NCBI GenBank assembly: GCA_964017185.1
Contig: OZ024870.1
Span: 55,864,312 to 55,928,311 of the forward strand
Length of the DNA stretch: 64,000 nucleotides
Reading direction: 5' to 3'
Source of the DNA: Rugalucina vietnamica
Lineage: Eukaryota; Mollusca; Bivalvia; Lucinida; Lucinidae
The position numbers and the translations under genes were made by a program. Below the pieces are notes generated by a model. The model searched no databases. It was given only the letters and a program-made list of their open reading frames with translations, and was not told the origin of the DNA. Positions 54,141-64,000 of the stretch are shown piece by piece (the stretch's first letter is position 1; every line of letters begins with the position of its first letter).

Positions 54141-54778
54141 ATCTACAAGACGGTATGTGGTTCTGCATGCCCTCTTATGTGTGAGACTTGGGCCCTATAA
54201 CAACGTTATGCAAACATACTTTTCCAGAAAAGATCATTTCCACTTAATCTGTTCGAGAAAGCTGATAAATCGAATGACAAGACAAGATTCCAGATGCAGG
54301 GATCCTAAAGAATACAGGATACAATCTAAAAGATAACACAATTAAGACTGACTGACCATGTACTAAGAATGTCTTCAATTTGGCCAAACGATCGAAACGG
54401 GCCCGGGATAAAACGCAGTAGTTTTACGCAGCAATATATAATATATAGGAAAACGCAGCACATAGGGATATATAGTGTAACGCAGCTATTGGAGATATAG
54501 GTATAAAACGCAGTGACATATTGCAGCTAGTATAAAACAATAGTGAGAAGAGACAGGTGCAGCCATCTAGCCATAATACTATGAGTGATGTAGTTTGGTA
54601 ATGTTCATACAATTATCATGGTTTCCCCCGAACATATAATAATTATTATATTTTGATCATGGATATAAAGCATACATCTATTAGGTACATATACATGCCT
54701 ATTAAAAACTTGGATATTTATCCTTCTGGTGTTCAATGTATATCAGCACATGCTAGTGAGCGTTAGAAAAGTTAAGAA

Positions 54779-54816
<38 letters not shown>

Positions 54817-55740
54817 AGAAGAAATGCAAACAAATGAATGAATGAATGAGAAAGGGTGTTCGGTTCAACCTAAATAGCACAAAGGACTATGATTCCTTTT
54901 CATCTTACCCTAAAATCAGAAAATGACTGGCGTTTCAAGGAGTTGATATTTGTATTAATGCTTTTCATTTCAAGAGAATGTGTTAACAAATTTAGTGATT
55001 AGACTGAGTATTTAGATCTGCCAAGTGGTGCGATGTGTAGTAAGCTAGTGCAAAGTGGCGCAAAGTGGTGAAAAATAGCACTTAAGCGTAGTATTTATCA
55101 AATAACTTCTTAACCTCCGAGGAGGACTTCAGAAGGATATGAGGTAGATGTCTAGATGATACACATTTAGTTATTTACATGTGTGCAATACGCATGTATG
55201 GATGGGGAGACGGGGGAGAGGGGGGTGCGAGGGCGCAACATAGTCGCCGGTGTGACGGACAGGAACGTTGACATTGCATTATTTTTGGCAACGTTTTCAT
55301 TAAAAACAAAAATTACTCTTCTCAAGTTCTGCAGTCCTAGCTTACAGTTTCCATGTTAGAATTTTCTACACAGAGTGAGAGTGTGGGATTCAGATGTTAC
55401 GCAGAATATTTACTGAAAGAAACAATGTACAAAATAATGATCTTCAGAAGACTTAAAAACTTGAAGTGCAGATGTGATGGAAGGCAAGAGGGCATTTATT
55501 TTATGACGTTTGGCTCTTTCTTACTGATCATAATATTGATATGTGGCAATATGCAATATAGGCAATGTCTCTGGTAAAACTACAAAGTGCCAAGCACGTG
55601 TTGAAATATGTAATATATTGTTCGGAAATTGGTCGTTATCATTTCTTGCTCTAATAATTCTATAGGTGTATATCATTAAATGGGGAGAAAGAAGAAAGCA
55701 ACAATTTTGTGTATTGAGAATCGTTTGTCATGTGACTGAG
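54141..55740. other. Spacer between HIG1 and PGAM
   Basis: Mostly single-copy. It holds an AAAACGCAG-rich stretch at 54413-54540, a poly-A run at about 54780-54814 and a GA-rich patch at 55200-55240. A 74-codon frame at 55353 with a hydrophobic stretch has no recognised family. Confidence 0.5.
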
Positions 55741-55897
55741 CAATAAAAGGTGTGAAAACGTGTGTCAGGTTACCGTGCAGTAATCGAATTATCAGTCACA
55801 CGTCTGTTTGCGAGGTGTTAAAACAATCAGCTACTGTTCAAGTGTTGAATTAATCTTTATTAGCGCGGGTCATTAGTTAGATTATCAAACATTTTAG
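55741..55897 (+). promoter_or_regulatory. Candidate promoter and non-coding first exon
   Basis: A TATA-like CAATAAAAGG at about 55741 is followed by non-repetitive sequence ending in a strong donor, TTTTAG|GTAAGT at 55898. It could be a 5' UTR exon of the PGAM gene spliced to an acceptor such as CATTCAG at 58307. No coding potential is visible in it. The link to PGAM is inferred from orientation only. Confidence 0.25.
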
Positions 55898-56737
55898 GTA
55901 AGTAAATTCTTTATTTAAAGAGGGTGGCCCAGTTGGTTAGCTCCAATCTTCCTTGGGGCCCTTTTAGTTTATAACAAGTTAAAATATTTACAGCAGCATA
56001 TAACGCAAAATACTTCTAATCTCGAAAAGGAAACAAGCATGCATGTTGTTACAATTTCTTTTTTGTTTCTGTGCAAAATGTTTTTACAACTAACATGTTT
56101 GCGCAATGTTAAATTTCAATAAGTTAAGTAATTTTTACGATTACGCGGCTATGATACGTTCAAGAGCATACTGTTTTTCAACCAAAGTTAGTTTGCGCTA
56201 AAACATCATTTTCAGAGATTTGGACTTATCCTAGAGTAGAGTAAAATGATTGTGTCAGTTATATTTTCCGGCGTATCTACTCATATACATGAGGAAGCAT
56301 CATAGACGACGAACAGACTGGTTGTATAGCGCTCAACTGGTTGCATGTTTAGTGCATATTGCAGTTTCAGTTATATTTGCGCTTCTACGGAAAACCTTGC
56401 TGGTCACGGTTTCGTTTCAGTTAATATTCGGCCGTGTCTTTACATACATAACTTATTCCTTGTGTATGATAAAGGACGCATTTCAAATGAAAATTGTGCG
56501 CAAACAATTTTTATTTATTTATTTATTTATTTTTTTATTTTTTTTTTAAATGTGCGTAAATGTAATAGCACCTGTTAAACAGTGCTTTAAATCAGGCATG
56601 GCTGATAATGTTTTAGAGTTGTGATTTACGGTTTATAAGGTTGATCTCCAGTATATGCAATCGCTCATCAAAGATTTGTCAGCTGACACTGTATGCAAAG
56701 TGAGTGAACAAAGTGCAGAAAAATGTGTCTGCGTACC

Positions 56738-57001
56738 TCATTACGAAAACTTGCCCATGCAATAAACAGATAATTTTTGTGGTTTCAAAATTGAAAATTT
56801 TTGGCTGAAAAAAAAATTGATATTTTTCTTATTTTTGCTCAAAACATAGATTGTGGGTACACGTTAGAACCGCCTCGCCGAGGCGGTTCTAACGAGTACC
56901 CACAATCTATGTTTTGAAGGTATACCCCTGCATACCCCAGTTTTACTATATAAAAGTGGGGTCTAAGGGGTATTTATTTCACGGACATGTTTTCCTGATG
57001 T
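56738..57001. mobile_element. GTGGGTAC hairpin MITE, copy 5
   Basis: Best preserved copy; ends CATTACGAAAACTTGCCCAT and ACGGACATGTTTTCCTGATG, hairpin GTTAGAACCGCCTCGCCGAG at 56863-56895. Confidence 0.85.
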
Positions 57002-57077
57002 CTGGTTAACTGAAAAGATACCAACCGCTCAAGTTATTAACAACGATGCAAAATCTATGCATTGAATCCTGTATGAA

Positions 57078-57286
57078 TTTGCTTCGGCGAATAACATATC
57101 TTTGAGAAAAATCTTTATAAAATTGTATCATCATTTGTGACCCTTTTGAAAGAAACATTGAGCACTGCCGGCCAAGAAAAACCAAGATTAACGCGCATCG
57201 GCAAATAACTTGACATCTTTTAGAAAAAAGAATATCTTTATGAAATTGTCTCATCATTGTGACCTTATTGAAAGAATCATTGAGCA
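57078..57286. repeat. Two-unit tandem duplication
   Basis: CATTGTGACC-like and GAAAGAA-x-CATTGAGCA blocks occur twice about 128 bp apart. The 93-codon minus-strand frame across it is probably not a gene. Confidence 0.5.
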
Positions 57287-57875
57287 TGTAAATGTATGGG
57301 TGATAGGCATGTTATGCATGAAAGAGGTTTTCGTTTATCACCACGAAATATAAAGTTATAACAAATATTAATCCAAGGTTATAAATATAAAAAATAAAAA
57401 AAAATAAAAGATAAATTGTAAAGAAAAACAGCAAGAATTGCCTGTATGTTAGCGTTATTATTTCAAACCCATGTACATGATTCGCATATGCACAGATGAA
57501 TAAGCTTATTCAGGCTTCTCAAGATTTAATCTTAATGTAGGTCATTGTGCATGCTGCTCTGTGTCTTTGTTGTTCGTAGATTCTGCAAACTGGATACCCG
57601 CCAAAAATGTTGCACTGACAATCGACATTGACCACTGTAAAATGCATTCCGTCCTTATAATGTTACTCATAAGAATCACCGCCCACAAAACCTCGCATCA
57701 TAAAAGTAAACAACGGACACACTTAATTCTGCAATCAGAACAAAACCCATGACCAGTCTGTACAAACTATCACAAATCTGTAACATGTATTATATGAATA
57801 TTGTGAATATTACGTTTATACTGATAAACGTAATTGACAGACATGAATTATAAACTTTTCCGTCATACCTGTTAC

Positions 57876-57897
57876 CAGGGTCTCTATAGAGACCCTG
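57876..57897. repeat. 22-bp perfect palindrome
   Basis: The arm CAGGGTCTCTA is followed directly by its inverse. It lies 456 bp before the PGAM start codon. Confidence 0.9.
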
Positions 57898-58056
57898 CTG
57901 TTACCAATTATGTAAGGAAATATTAATTTCAGGACTAAAATACAGATTATTTCTATTATAATATTATATAGCTGCAATAAACTTCTGCGTTTAATACTCT
58001 TTCTTCAATAAGATCAGATTCGTCCATATTGACTGGCCATATTGACTTGCTCTACC

Positions 58057-58080
58057 CAAGGAGTTTCTTGAAACTCCTTG
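58057..58080. promoter_or_regulatory. Hairpin with a heat-shock-type TTCTTGAA core
   Basis: CAAGGAGTTTC, a 2-base loop and the inverse GAAACTCCTTG. TTC-nn-GAA is the heat-shock factor half-unit arrangement. 273 bp before the PGAM start. Confidence 0.35.
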
Positions 58081-58265
58081 CTCTACCTGCAACCGACAGT
58101 TTAGACCTAAAATTGGCATAATCAACCATCAAAAGATTGACTTACACATATGAACCAATAAAGATGGTCATTCTTATTACTGAGAGACGACCCGCCAACG
58201 AAGATAGCGAAAAGGCAGAAAATCTTATATGCACGATTGTCGTATCAATAGCAAAATAGTGAAGG

Positions 58266-58274
58266 TCAAGGTCA
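58266..58274 (+). promoter_or_regulatory. ERR/SF-1-type site TCAAGGTCA upstream of PGAM
   Basis: A perfect TCAAGGTCA, overlapping a direct repeat AGGTCA-AGGTCA (58263-58274), 79 bases before the PGAM start codon. This is the consensus for estrogen-related receptor, which in insects is known to activate glycolytic genes. Similar hexamers are common in the window's repeats, so chance is possible. Confidence 0.4.
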
Positions 58275-58352
58275 TGCAAAATAAAAACAAGCAGACATCA
58301 CATTCAGTCTGAATCGGACAGACGTAGGGAGCGGATCAGATGCAATTCTGAT

Positions 58353-58490
58353 ATGTCTGTAAACGGGACTTTTAAAGTTGTTCTACTCCGTCATGGAGAG
58401 AGCGTATGGAATAATGAAAACAAATTTTGTGGCTGGTATGATGCTGATTTGTCTGAGGCAGGTCTTGCAGAGGCAAAGAGTGCAGGAAAG
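58353..58490 (+). CDS. PGAM: Phosphoglycerate mutase, first coding exon
   Basis: ATG at 58353 begins a 46-codon exon ending in phase 0 at AAG|GTACTT. It contains the histidine-phosphatase signature [10 protein letters not shown], whose His14 is the phospho-acceptor, and [13 protein letters not shown], a near-invariant part of cofactor-dependent phosphoglycerate mutase. The enzyme interconverts 3- and 2-phosphoglycerate in glycolysis in the cytosol. Full family length is about 250 residues; the other exons were not found in the 5.5 kb that follow, so intron 1 probably runs past the window end. It lies head-to-head with the HIG1 gene. Confidence 0.95.
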
Positions 58491-59377
58491 GTACTTTCAC
58501 TTTCAATAATGTTCAATTATTCGAAAATAAAAATGTAAATAAAGCAATTAAGCTGTCAGCTTACGCATTTCTATTCAATACTGTGTTTATTTCAAATTGT
58601 TTTCAAAGGAATTTCATGATATCTATGGACTTTGTTTCCTTAAAAAGTGACATCTACAGGGGCGTGTATCGTCATTTTTTTTTAGTTTTAGAGGGATATG
58701 TATGTATATAGTCTCTATATACAAGCCTATCCCCTTTAAACCTTAAAATACGTACCTATCCCCCTACTCCTATAATATGAGAGATCAGGTATTTCTGATA
58801 TTTTCTATTATAACGTTCCTGTTGAAATACCTGAACAACAATGGCGGCATGTGGAAGGAATAATTTTATCAGTTGCGAAACATGTGCCTTTTTGAGATAA
58901 TATATAATCCTTTCAGAAGGTAAATTAAAAACACATTTAACACATTATATAGTACATGAACCTAATATTACACCCTGTAAACTGAGCCTCACTGAGTCAT
59001 CAGAAAGCGTTTGCTATGCATCTTAGTTGATGCGAGATAAATCGTCAGGCAGTCAGCATCAATGTCCCAATTATGAATATCAACGTCGACTGTCATTCGT
59101 TTTATGTTATAGATCTACTATCCCCCTAAAACCTTTAAAAAATGACAATACACGCCTCTGTGGTCTGTGGACAGATTTGTCAGTTATAATGTCACCATTG
59201 CAATGCGTTATTTCAATAGTTTAATATTGTATTTGATAATATAGTGGCTCTCAATATCAGCCTCATAAAAGGTTTTCATTACTAAACCATTTGTTTAAGT
59301 ACTGATGTAATAAAAGCCACATCTACTGACTACATTTAGACCACATTGAAGTTTAAGTAATGATTGGCTACAGATTC
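58491..59377 (+). other. Start of PGAM intron 1
   Basis: No further PGAM exon was seen. A stretch with CCCCTTTAAACC and CCCCCTAAAACC words at 58730-59130 is the only structure noted. Confidence 0.45.
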
Positions 59378-59577
59378 ATTACGAAAACTTGCCAATGTAA
59401 TACACAGAGATTTTTTGAGCTTAAAAAATTGAAGATTTTCAGCTGAAAATTTTTGTAATTTTTATTAATTTGGAGCAAAAAAATAAGAAAAATAGGTATG
59501 TCCCTACATCCCCCAGTTTTGCTATGTAAAGTTGGGGTTCAAGAGGGTCTACATTACACAGACATGTTTTCGTGATG
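59378..59577. mobile_element. GTGGGTAC hairpin MITE, copy 6 (deleted centre)
   Basis: Both ends are present, but the GTTAGAACC hairpin is missing. Confidence 0.7.
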
Positions 59578-59737
59578 TAAAACAGCAGTCATTTCATATA
59601 TTGATGCATGCCATAATTTTTGTGACATCTGAGGCAGGCCTGAAATTTCCACAAATATTGAATTTAATGAAAAAGTCCTTTAGATCCTGCTATCAAAATA
59701 ATATCTTAATTTTAAAGAATTTTGACAATGTCAGTGA

Positions 59738-60505
59738 TCGAAATTAGCGCTAGCTCAATAGCCGGACACTAGCCAGACAGCTGTCGGGCTAGAAGAAAGA
59801 AATGCCCGTACAGTAGCCCGACTGGCTAGTGCTATTTTTCTGTTTCAAGTACCTTCTCCTGTCCAAAATTTCAAACTTTTCTGAAGCAGTTCTCGCTGTC
59901 ATGTGTAGCATAAAATGATGGTGTGTGCTATAATCCTTTAGCCGTTTCATTATACATGTGACGTCATTGTTCTCATTGACATCTCGGATACACGAGATAA
60001 ATCTGATTGGTCAATTGGAGTTGTCTTGAAAAAGGATGTTTCCTTCTTTGTTTATATTTACCATTTTGAGTCACCAGATAACCACAGAATAACCACTATC
60101 ATTTTATCATTTAAATCATTTGATCCGCCAAATTATTTTGGGATTTGCGAGCCAGTAGGATTTATTGGGTGAGTAAATTATGGTAGGTACAGTTTTAGCA
60201 CGCACACACACAAAAAAAAGAAAACTAGTTCCCTTATTAATATGGGTGAGCCGACTTGTCCTGATTCCCCCTATTTTCGGCGATTCCTGTTGTCACTGTG
60301 CAAGCGTCTCTCTCACGTCAAACAAATATGGTGGGGATCTTGATTTAAACCAAGTCTCAGTTGATGATTTTAATCAATCTTGACAGTTGAAACCAATTAT
60401 TACATTATTTTATTAAAATGAACTGCTAGTGTATTTTTGTCGGGCTAGTAAAAATTAACTTTGTACTAGCCGGACTGGCAAGTAAGTTAAAATCCTAATT
60501 TCATT
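59738..60505. mobile_element. TIR-type element with GCTAG/CCGGAC subterminal words
   Basis: GATCGAAATTAGCGCTAGC near the left end against CCTAATTTCATTC on the right, with GCCCGACTGGCTAGT and GTCGGGCTAGT words near both ends. Boundaries approximate. Confidence 0.55.
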
Positions 60506-60957
60506 CTCTTCAATGTTGGAAAAAAAACTGCATTTACTGTAAGATAACAGATGCTGTTACTTTAAGTGTTCATTTATTGTTAGTAGATCAGTTTTTACAA
60601 GCTTACATATCATGTGAGATTCTTCGACATCTCGTTACAACATACATGTAGTTGGCTGTTATTTGGTTATGATTTAGATACCAATGTGACATTGGACATG
60701 AAACTTGAATTTTACAATAAGCATACATCTGTCATCAATGTTAGTCATCTGTCATAAAAGGAGCCGCTTGTACGATGTGTACATGCCAACTGTCATTCAT
60801 GACTCATGGTCACAGAAAAACTTGATTATCTTTTCATAGTCAGCTTGTCATGCCCTGTATATTCACAAGCAATTTCTCTTTGGCGTTTTCAAGAAATTAT
60901 TATGAATTCCTCCCCAAAAATCGCTGCGACAATGACCATTTTTATATCATTTACATA

Positions 60958-61963
60958 CCTGTACGAAATTGTCCAACAGGAACACAGCAGTATTACCACA
61001 GGAAAATGAGACCAGATTCCTGGCAGGAATCATGTTGACCGTTTGATTTTTCTTATAAAGATTACGACAGGAGTCAGTGTGGACTCCCTGTGGAATCTGG
61101 AGCGAAATATTTAAATTAGCAGGAATCCTGCCAGGAATCTGAACCAGATTACTGGCAGGAATCCTGCCAGGAATATGAGGCAGAAATTTTGGCAGGAATC
61201 CTGCCAGGAATTTAGAGCAGATTCCTGGCAGGAATCCTGTTATGAATATGGAGCAAATTCCCCGGGCAAATTCCTGCTATATGCCTGCATAGAAATGACC
61301 TCTTTGAAAACACATGCATATGAAAGTTTTTGAACAAAGGAAATGTAAGGGGCTAGTGTATCTTATATCCATAGATGCAGCCATTATATTTTGTTATAAA
61401 AATGCTTGTATTACTTAGTAGTAATGATAAATAATGACAATTCATAGAAACTTCCTTAAATAGACTGATTAAAAATTGTACATGATCAGAGGTGGGTGGG
61501 GAATATTTTGAAAACAAAAAGCTAATGAATAGTTAATTTGCTCACAAAGAACAATGCATAAATAGAATGGAAGAAAAACATACCTCACTTTTCCTAAAAA
61601 GTGTTCCTCATTTATTTTCACCAAATTTGAAAGCAAGCATAGTGTCAGTATCAAACAAATAGAATAATGACTATCTTGTTTCAAAAGCCCAACCTCATGG
61701 CTTCCTATTGTGTTGCAAAGTTTTACCACCTAATTGTTTACACATTTATGAAAGACAGATTTAGGTCGGCAGTATTTTTGTCAAGCAGGAATCCTACCAG
61801 GAATTTTGTTTATTTTCCAAGTGGAAAAGAGAAAAATTCCACGTGGAAAATGCAAGCATCTCACTGTCCTGTTAGGAATCAGGCTAAAAATCAGATTCCA
61901 CACTGACTCCTGTCTTTGTCCAACTGGACTACCAGTGGAATCCTGTTGAGTTTTTCGTACGGG
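60958..61963. mobile_element. 1-kb TIR element with GGCAGGAATCCTGCC minisatellite
   Basis: Ends CCTGTACGAAATTGTCCAAC and inverse-like TGTTGAGTTTTTCGTACGGG; the inner pair GACAGGAGTCAGTGTGGA / TCCACACTGACTCCTGTC is exact. At 61110-61260 a 45-50 bp unit with the palindrome GGCAGGAATCCTGCC repeats four times. Confidence 0.75.
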
Positions 61964-62117
61964 TTATTCTAGTATGGGCAAGTTCTGCTATCTATGAAAA
62001 TAAATCACCTTGAAAATACCCTTTTAGGCAATGCAGTGAATGTAATTTGGGTAACATTAGCCATTTTGGGGGTGTGAAGAAAGCTCACAGAACCGCTTCA
62101 ATTTTTTTTTAACAATA

Positions 62118-62332
62118 TGAGCCCGTGCGTGAAAAACCCCAACAATTTGGGTTCCGGCCAGGTCTGACACAAAATCGGGCTGTACAGTCACAGAAGATGG
62201 TTAGAGGCTGGAAATTTAGATTTAGAAAGTAGAGGAATTGTACTATCATAGTAGCGAAAACAAAGGCGCTGATCAGCTTCGCAGTTACTGCGAAGCTGAC
62301 CTGCGCCTTTGTTTTCGCCCATGCAGATTGTT
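62118..62332. mobile_element. GAGCC MITE, copy 28, cut by a Helitron-like insertion
   Basis: Left end ATGAGCCCGTGCGTG present; stops at GCAGATTGT where TTAGCTCACC begins, so its right end has been separated or lost. Confidence 0.85.
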
Positions 62333-64000
62333 AGCTCACCTGAGCCGTTAGGCTCACAAGGTGAGCTTATAGGATGGCCATGATCCGTCGTCCGTCCGTC
62401 CGTCGTCCGTCCACAATTTCAAAGATCTTCTCCTCTGAAATGGCTTGGCCAATCAAAGCCAAATTTTATATGAAGCATTTATAGGAAGGGGGAACCAATG
62501 TGTATATAAGAAATCCAGGTCACATGACCAAGATGGCCGCCATGTCCATATATGGTAAAAACCCTTCAAAATCTTCTTCTCCCGAACCAGTGGACCGATT
62601 TCAACGAAACTTGGTATGAAGCATCAATGGCTCAAGCACTACAATGTGTATATAAATTATGACCCTGTGATGACCTTGACCTATTTGACAGCAAGGTCAT
62701 CATAGGTCACCAATGCATTTGAATGGGGAAAACTTTTAAAATGTCATTTAAAGTGAAATTCTTGCAGGAAATAGGCAGTAGGACTGAATATTAATGATTC
62801 TGAAAAAAAATGGACCCCAGGGGCTCATGTGCCCCCACCCAGGGGCAATATACATGTATATCTTCACTATATTCAAATGTCTTCTCCTCTGAAACCGCTT
62901 GACCAATCAAAGCCAAATTTTATGTAAAGCATCAATATGAAGGGATAACCAATGTATATATAAATAATCCAGGTCACATGACCAAGATGGCCACCATGCC
63001 CATATATGGTAAAAACCCTTCAAAAATCTTTTTCTGTGGAACCGGTGGACCAATTTCAATGAAACTTGGCATGAAGCATCGATGGCTCAAGCTCTACATT
63101 GTATATATAAATCATGACCCTGTGATGACCTTGACCTATTTTACGGCAAGGTCAACATAGGTCGCCAATGCATTTGAATGGGGAAAACTTTTACAATGCT
63201 ATTTAAAGTGAAAGTCTTGCAGGAAATGGGCAGTAGGACTGAATATTAATGATTCTGAAAAAAAATGGACCCCAGGGGCTCATGTGCCCCCACCCCGGGG
63301 CGATATACATGTATATCTTCACTATATTCAAACGTCTGCTCCTCTGAAACCGCTTGACCAATCAAAGCCAAATTTTATGTAAAGCATCAATAGGAAAGGA
63401 TAACCAATGTGTATATAAATAATCCAGGTCACATGACCAAGATGGCTGCCATGCCCATAGATGGTAAAAACTCTTCAAAAATCTTTTTCTCTGGAACCGT
63501 TGGACCAATTTCAATGAAACTTGGCATGAAACATCGATGGCTAAAGCACTACAATGTATATATAAATCATGACCCTGTGATGACCTTGACCTATTTTATG
63601 GCAAGGTCAACATAGGTCGCCAATGCATTTGAATGGGGAAAACTTTTAAAATGTCATTTAAAGTGTAAGTCTTGCAGGAAATGGGCAATAGGACTGACTA
63701 TTAATGACTCTGACAAAAAATGGACCACAGGGGCTCATATGCCCCCACCCTGGGGCAATATACATGTATATCTCCATAATATTCAAACATCTGCTCCTCT
63801 GAAACCACTTGGCCAATCAAAGCCAAATTTTATGTGAAGCATCTAAAGGATGGTGTATTCAATGTGTATATAAATAATCCAGGCCACATGACCCAGATGG
63901 CCACCAGGCCCATATATGGTAAAAATCTCTCAAAAATCTTCTTCTCCGGAACCAGTGGACAGATTTCAAGGAACTTGGCTTGAAGCATCGATGGCTCAAG
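62332..64000 (+). mobile_element. Helitron-like repeat D, copy 10 (runs off the window)
   Basis: Starts TTAGCTCACCTGAGCCGTTA inside a GAGCC MITE. Four monomers of about 455 bp follow; no right end before base 64000. The insertion point dates it after that MITE. Confidence 0.85.

Noticed and set aside
56250..56578. Hydrophobic small frames as a membrane protein gene
   Set aside because: Rich in T-derived Phe/Leu/Ile, ends in an ATTT simple repeat, and no conserved motif is seen.
57006..57287. 93-codon minus-strand frame
   Set aside because: Covers a two-unit tandem duplication with no family signature.

Overview
The window looks like nuclear DNA of a bivalve mollusc. It is AT-rich, has small protein-coding exons with GT-AG introns, carries tRNA-derived SINEs, and most intronic and intergenic sequence consists of MITE-like, Helitron-like and tandem repeats of kinds common in bivalve genomes. 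The species cannot be named from the sequence alone. No rRNA, CRISPR or viral gene was seen.

Three protein-coding genes are supported. (1) On the + strand, 3887-38177, there are 18 exons of a large cysteine-rich modular protein, presumably secreted; its 5' end lies before the window. All splice junctions keep one reading frame. The modules are four six-cysteine domains (D1-D4), a DOMON domain, three more six-cysteine domains (D5-D7) and a WAP four-disulfide core domain. Each six-cysteine domain is built from two exons, three Cys per exon, with a phase-2 intron in the middle and phase-1 introns at both borders. D1-D2-D3 are homologous in order to D5-D6-D7, so a six-exon block was duplicated. 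I do not recognise the six-cysteine domain. (2) On the - strand, 52903 down to 45971, lies a two-exon HIG1-domain gene encoding a 128-residue protein, likely of the inner mitochondrial membrane, with a 6.5 kb intron full of transposons. (3) On the + strand at 58353-58490 is the first coding exon of a phosphoglycerate mutase; its remaining exons are beyond the window or were not found.

Layout: 0-1.3 kb is a 128-bp satellite whose units each hold a palindromic AGGTCAnnnTGACCT. 1.5-3.2 kb is a nested TIR transposon. 3.9-38.2 kb is the modular gene, its introns filled by a roughly 235-bp palindromic MITE (28 copies in the window), a second hairpin MITE, Helitron-like repeats with 450-bp internal monomers, and several minisatellites. 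38-45.9 kb is mostly repeats between convergent genes. 46-52.9 kb is the HIG1 gene. 53.1-54.1 kb is a (TATC)n block upstream of it. 54.1-58.3 kb is mostly single-copy and divergently separates HIG1 from PGAM. 58.5-64 kb is PGAM intron 1 with TIR elements and a Helitron-like repeat running off the end.

The most interesting material is the modular protein: an apparently undescribed repeated domain, an en bloc exon duplication, a dead exon copy, a possible premature terminal exon after the DOMON domain, a C-terminus supplied by a MITE, and a strong tendency of MITEs to sit within about 35 nt of exon edges.
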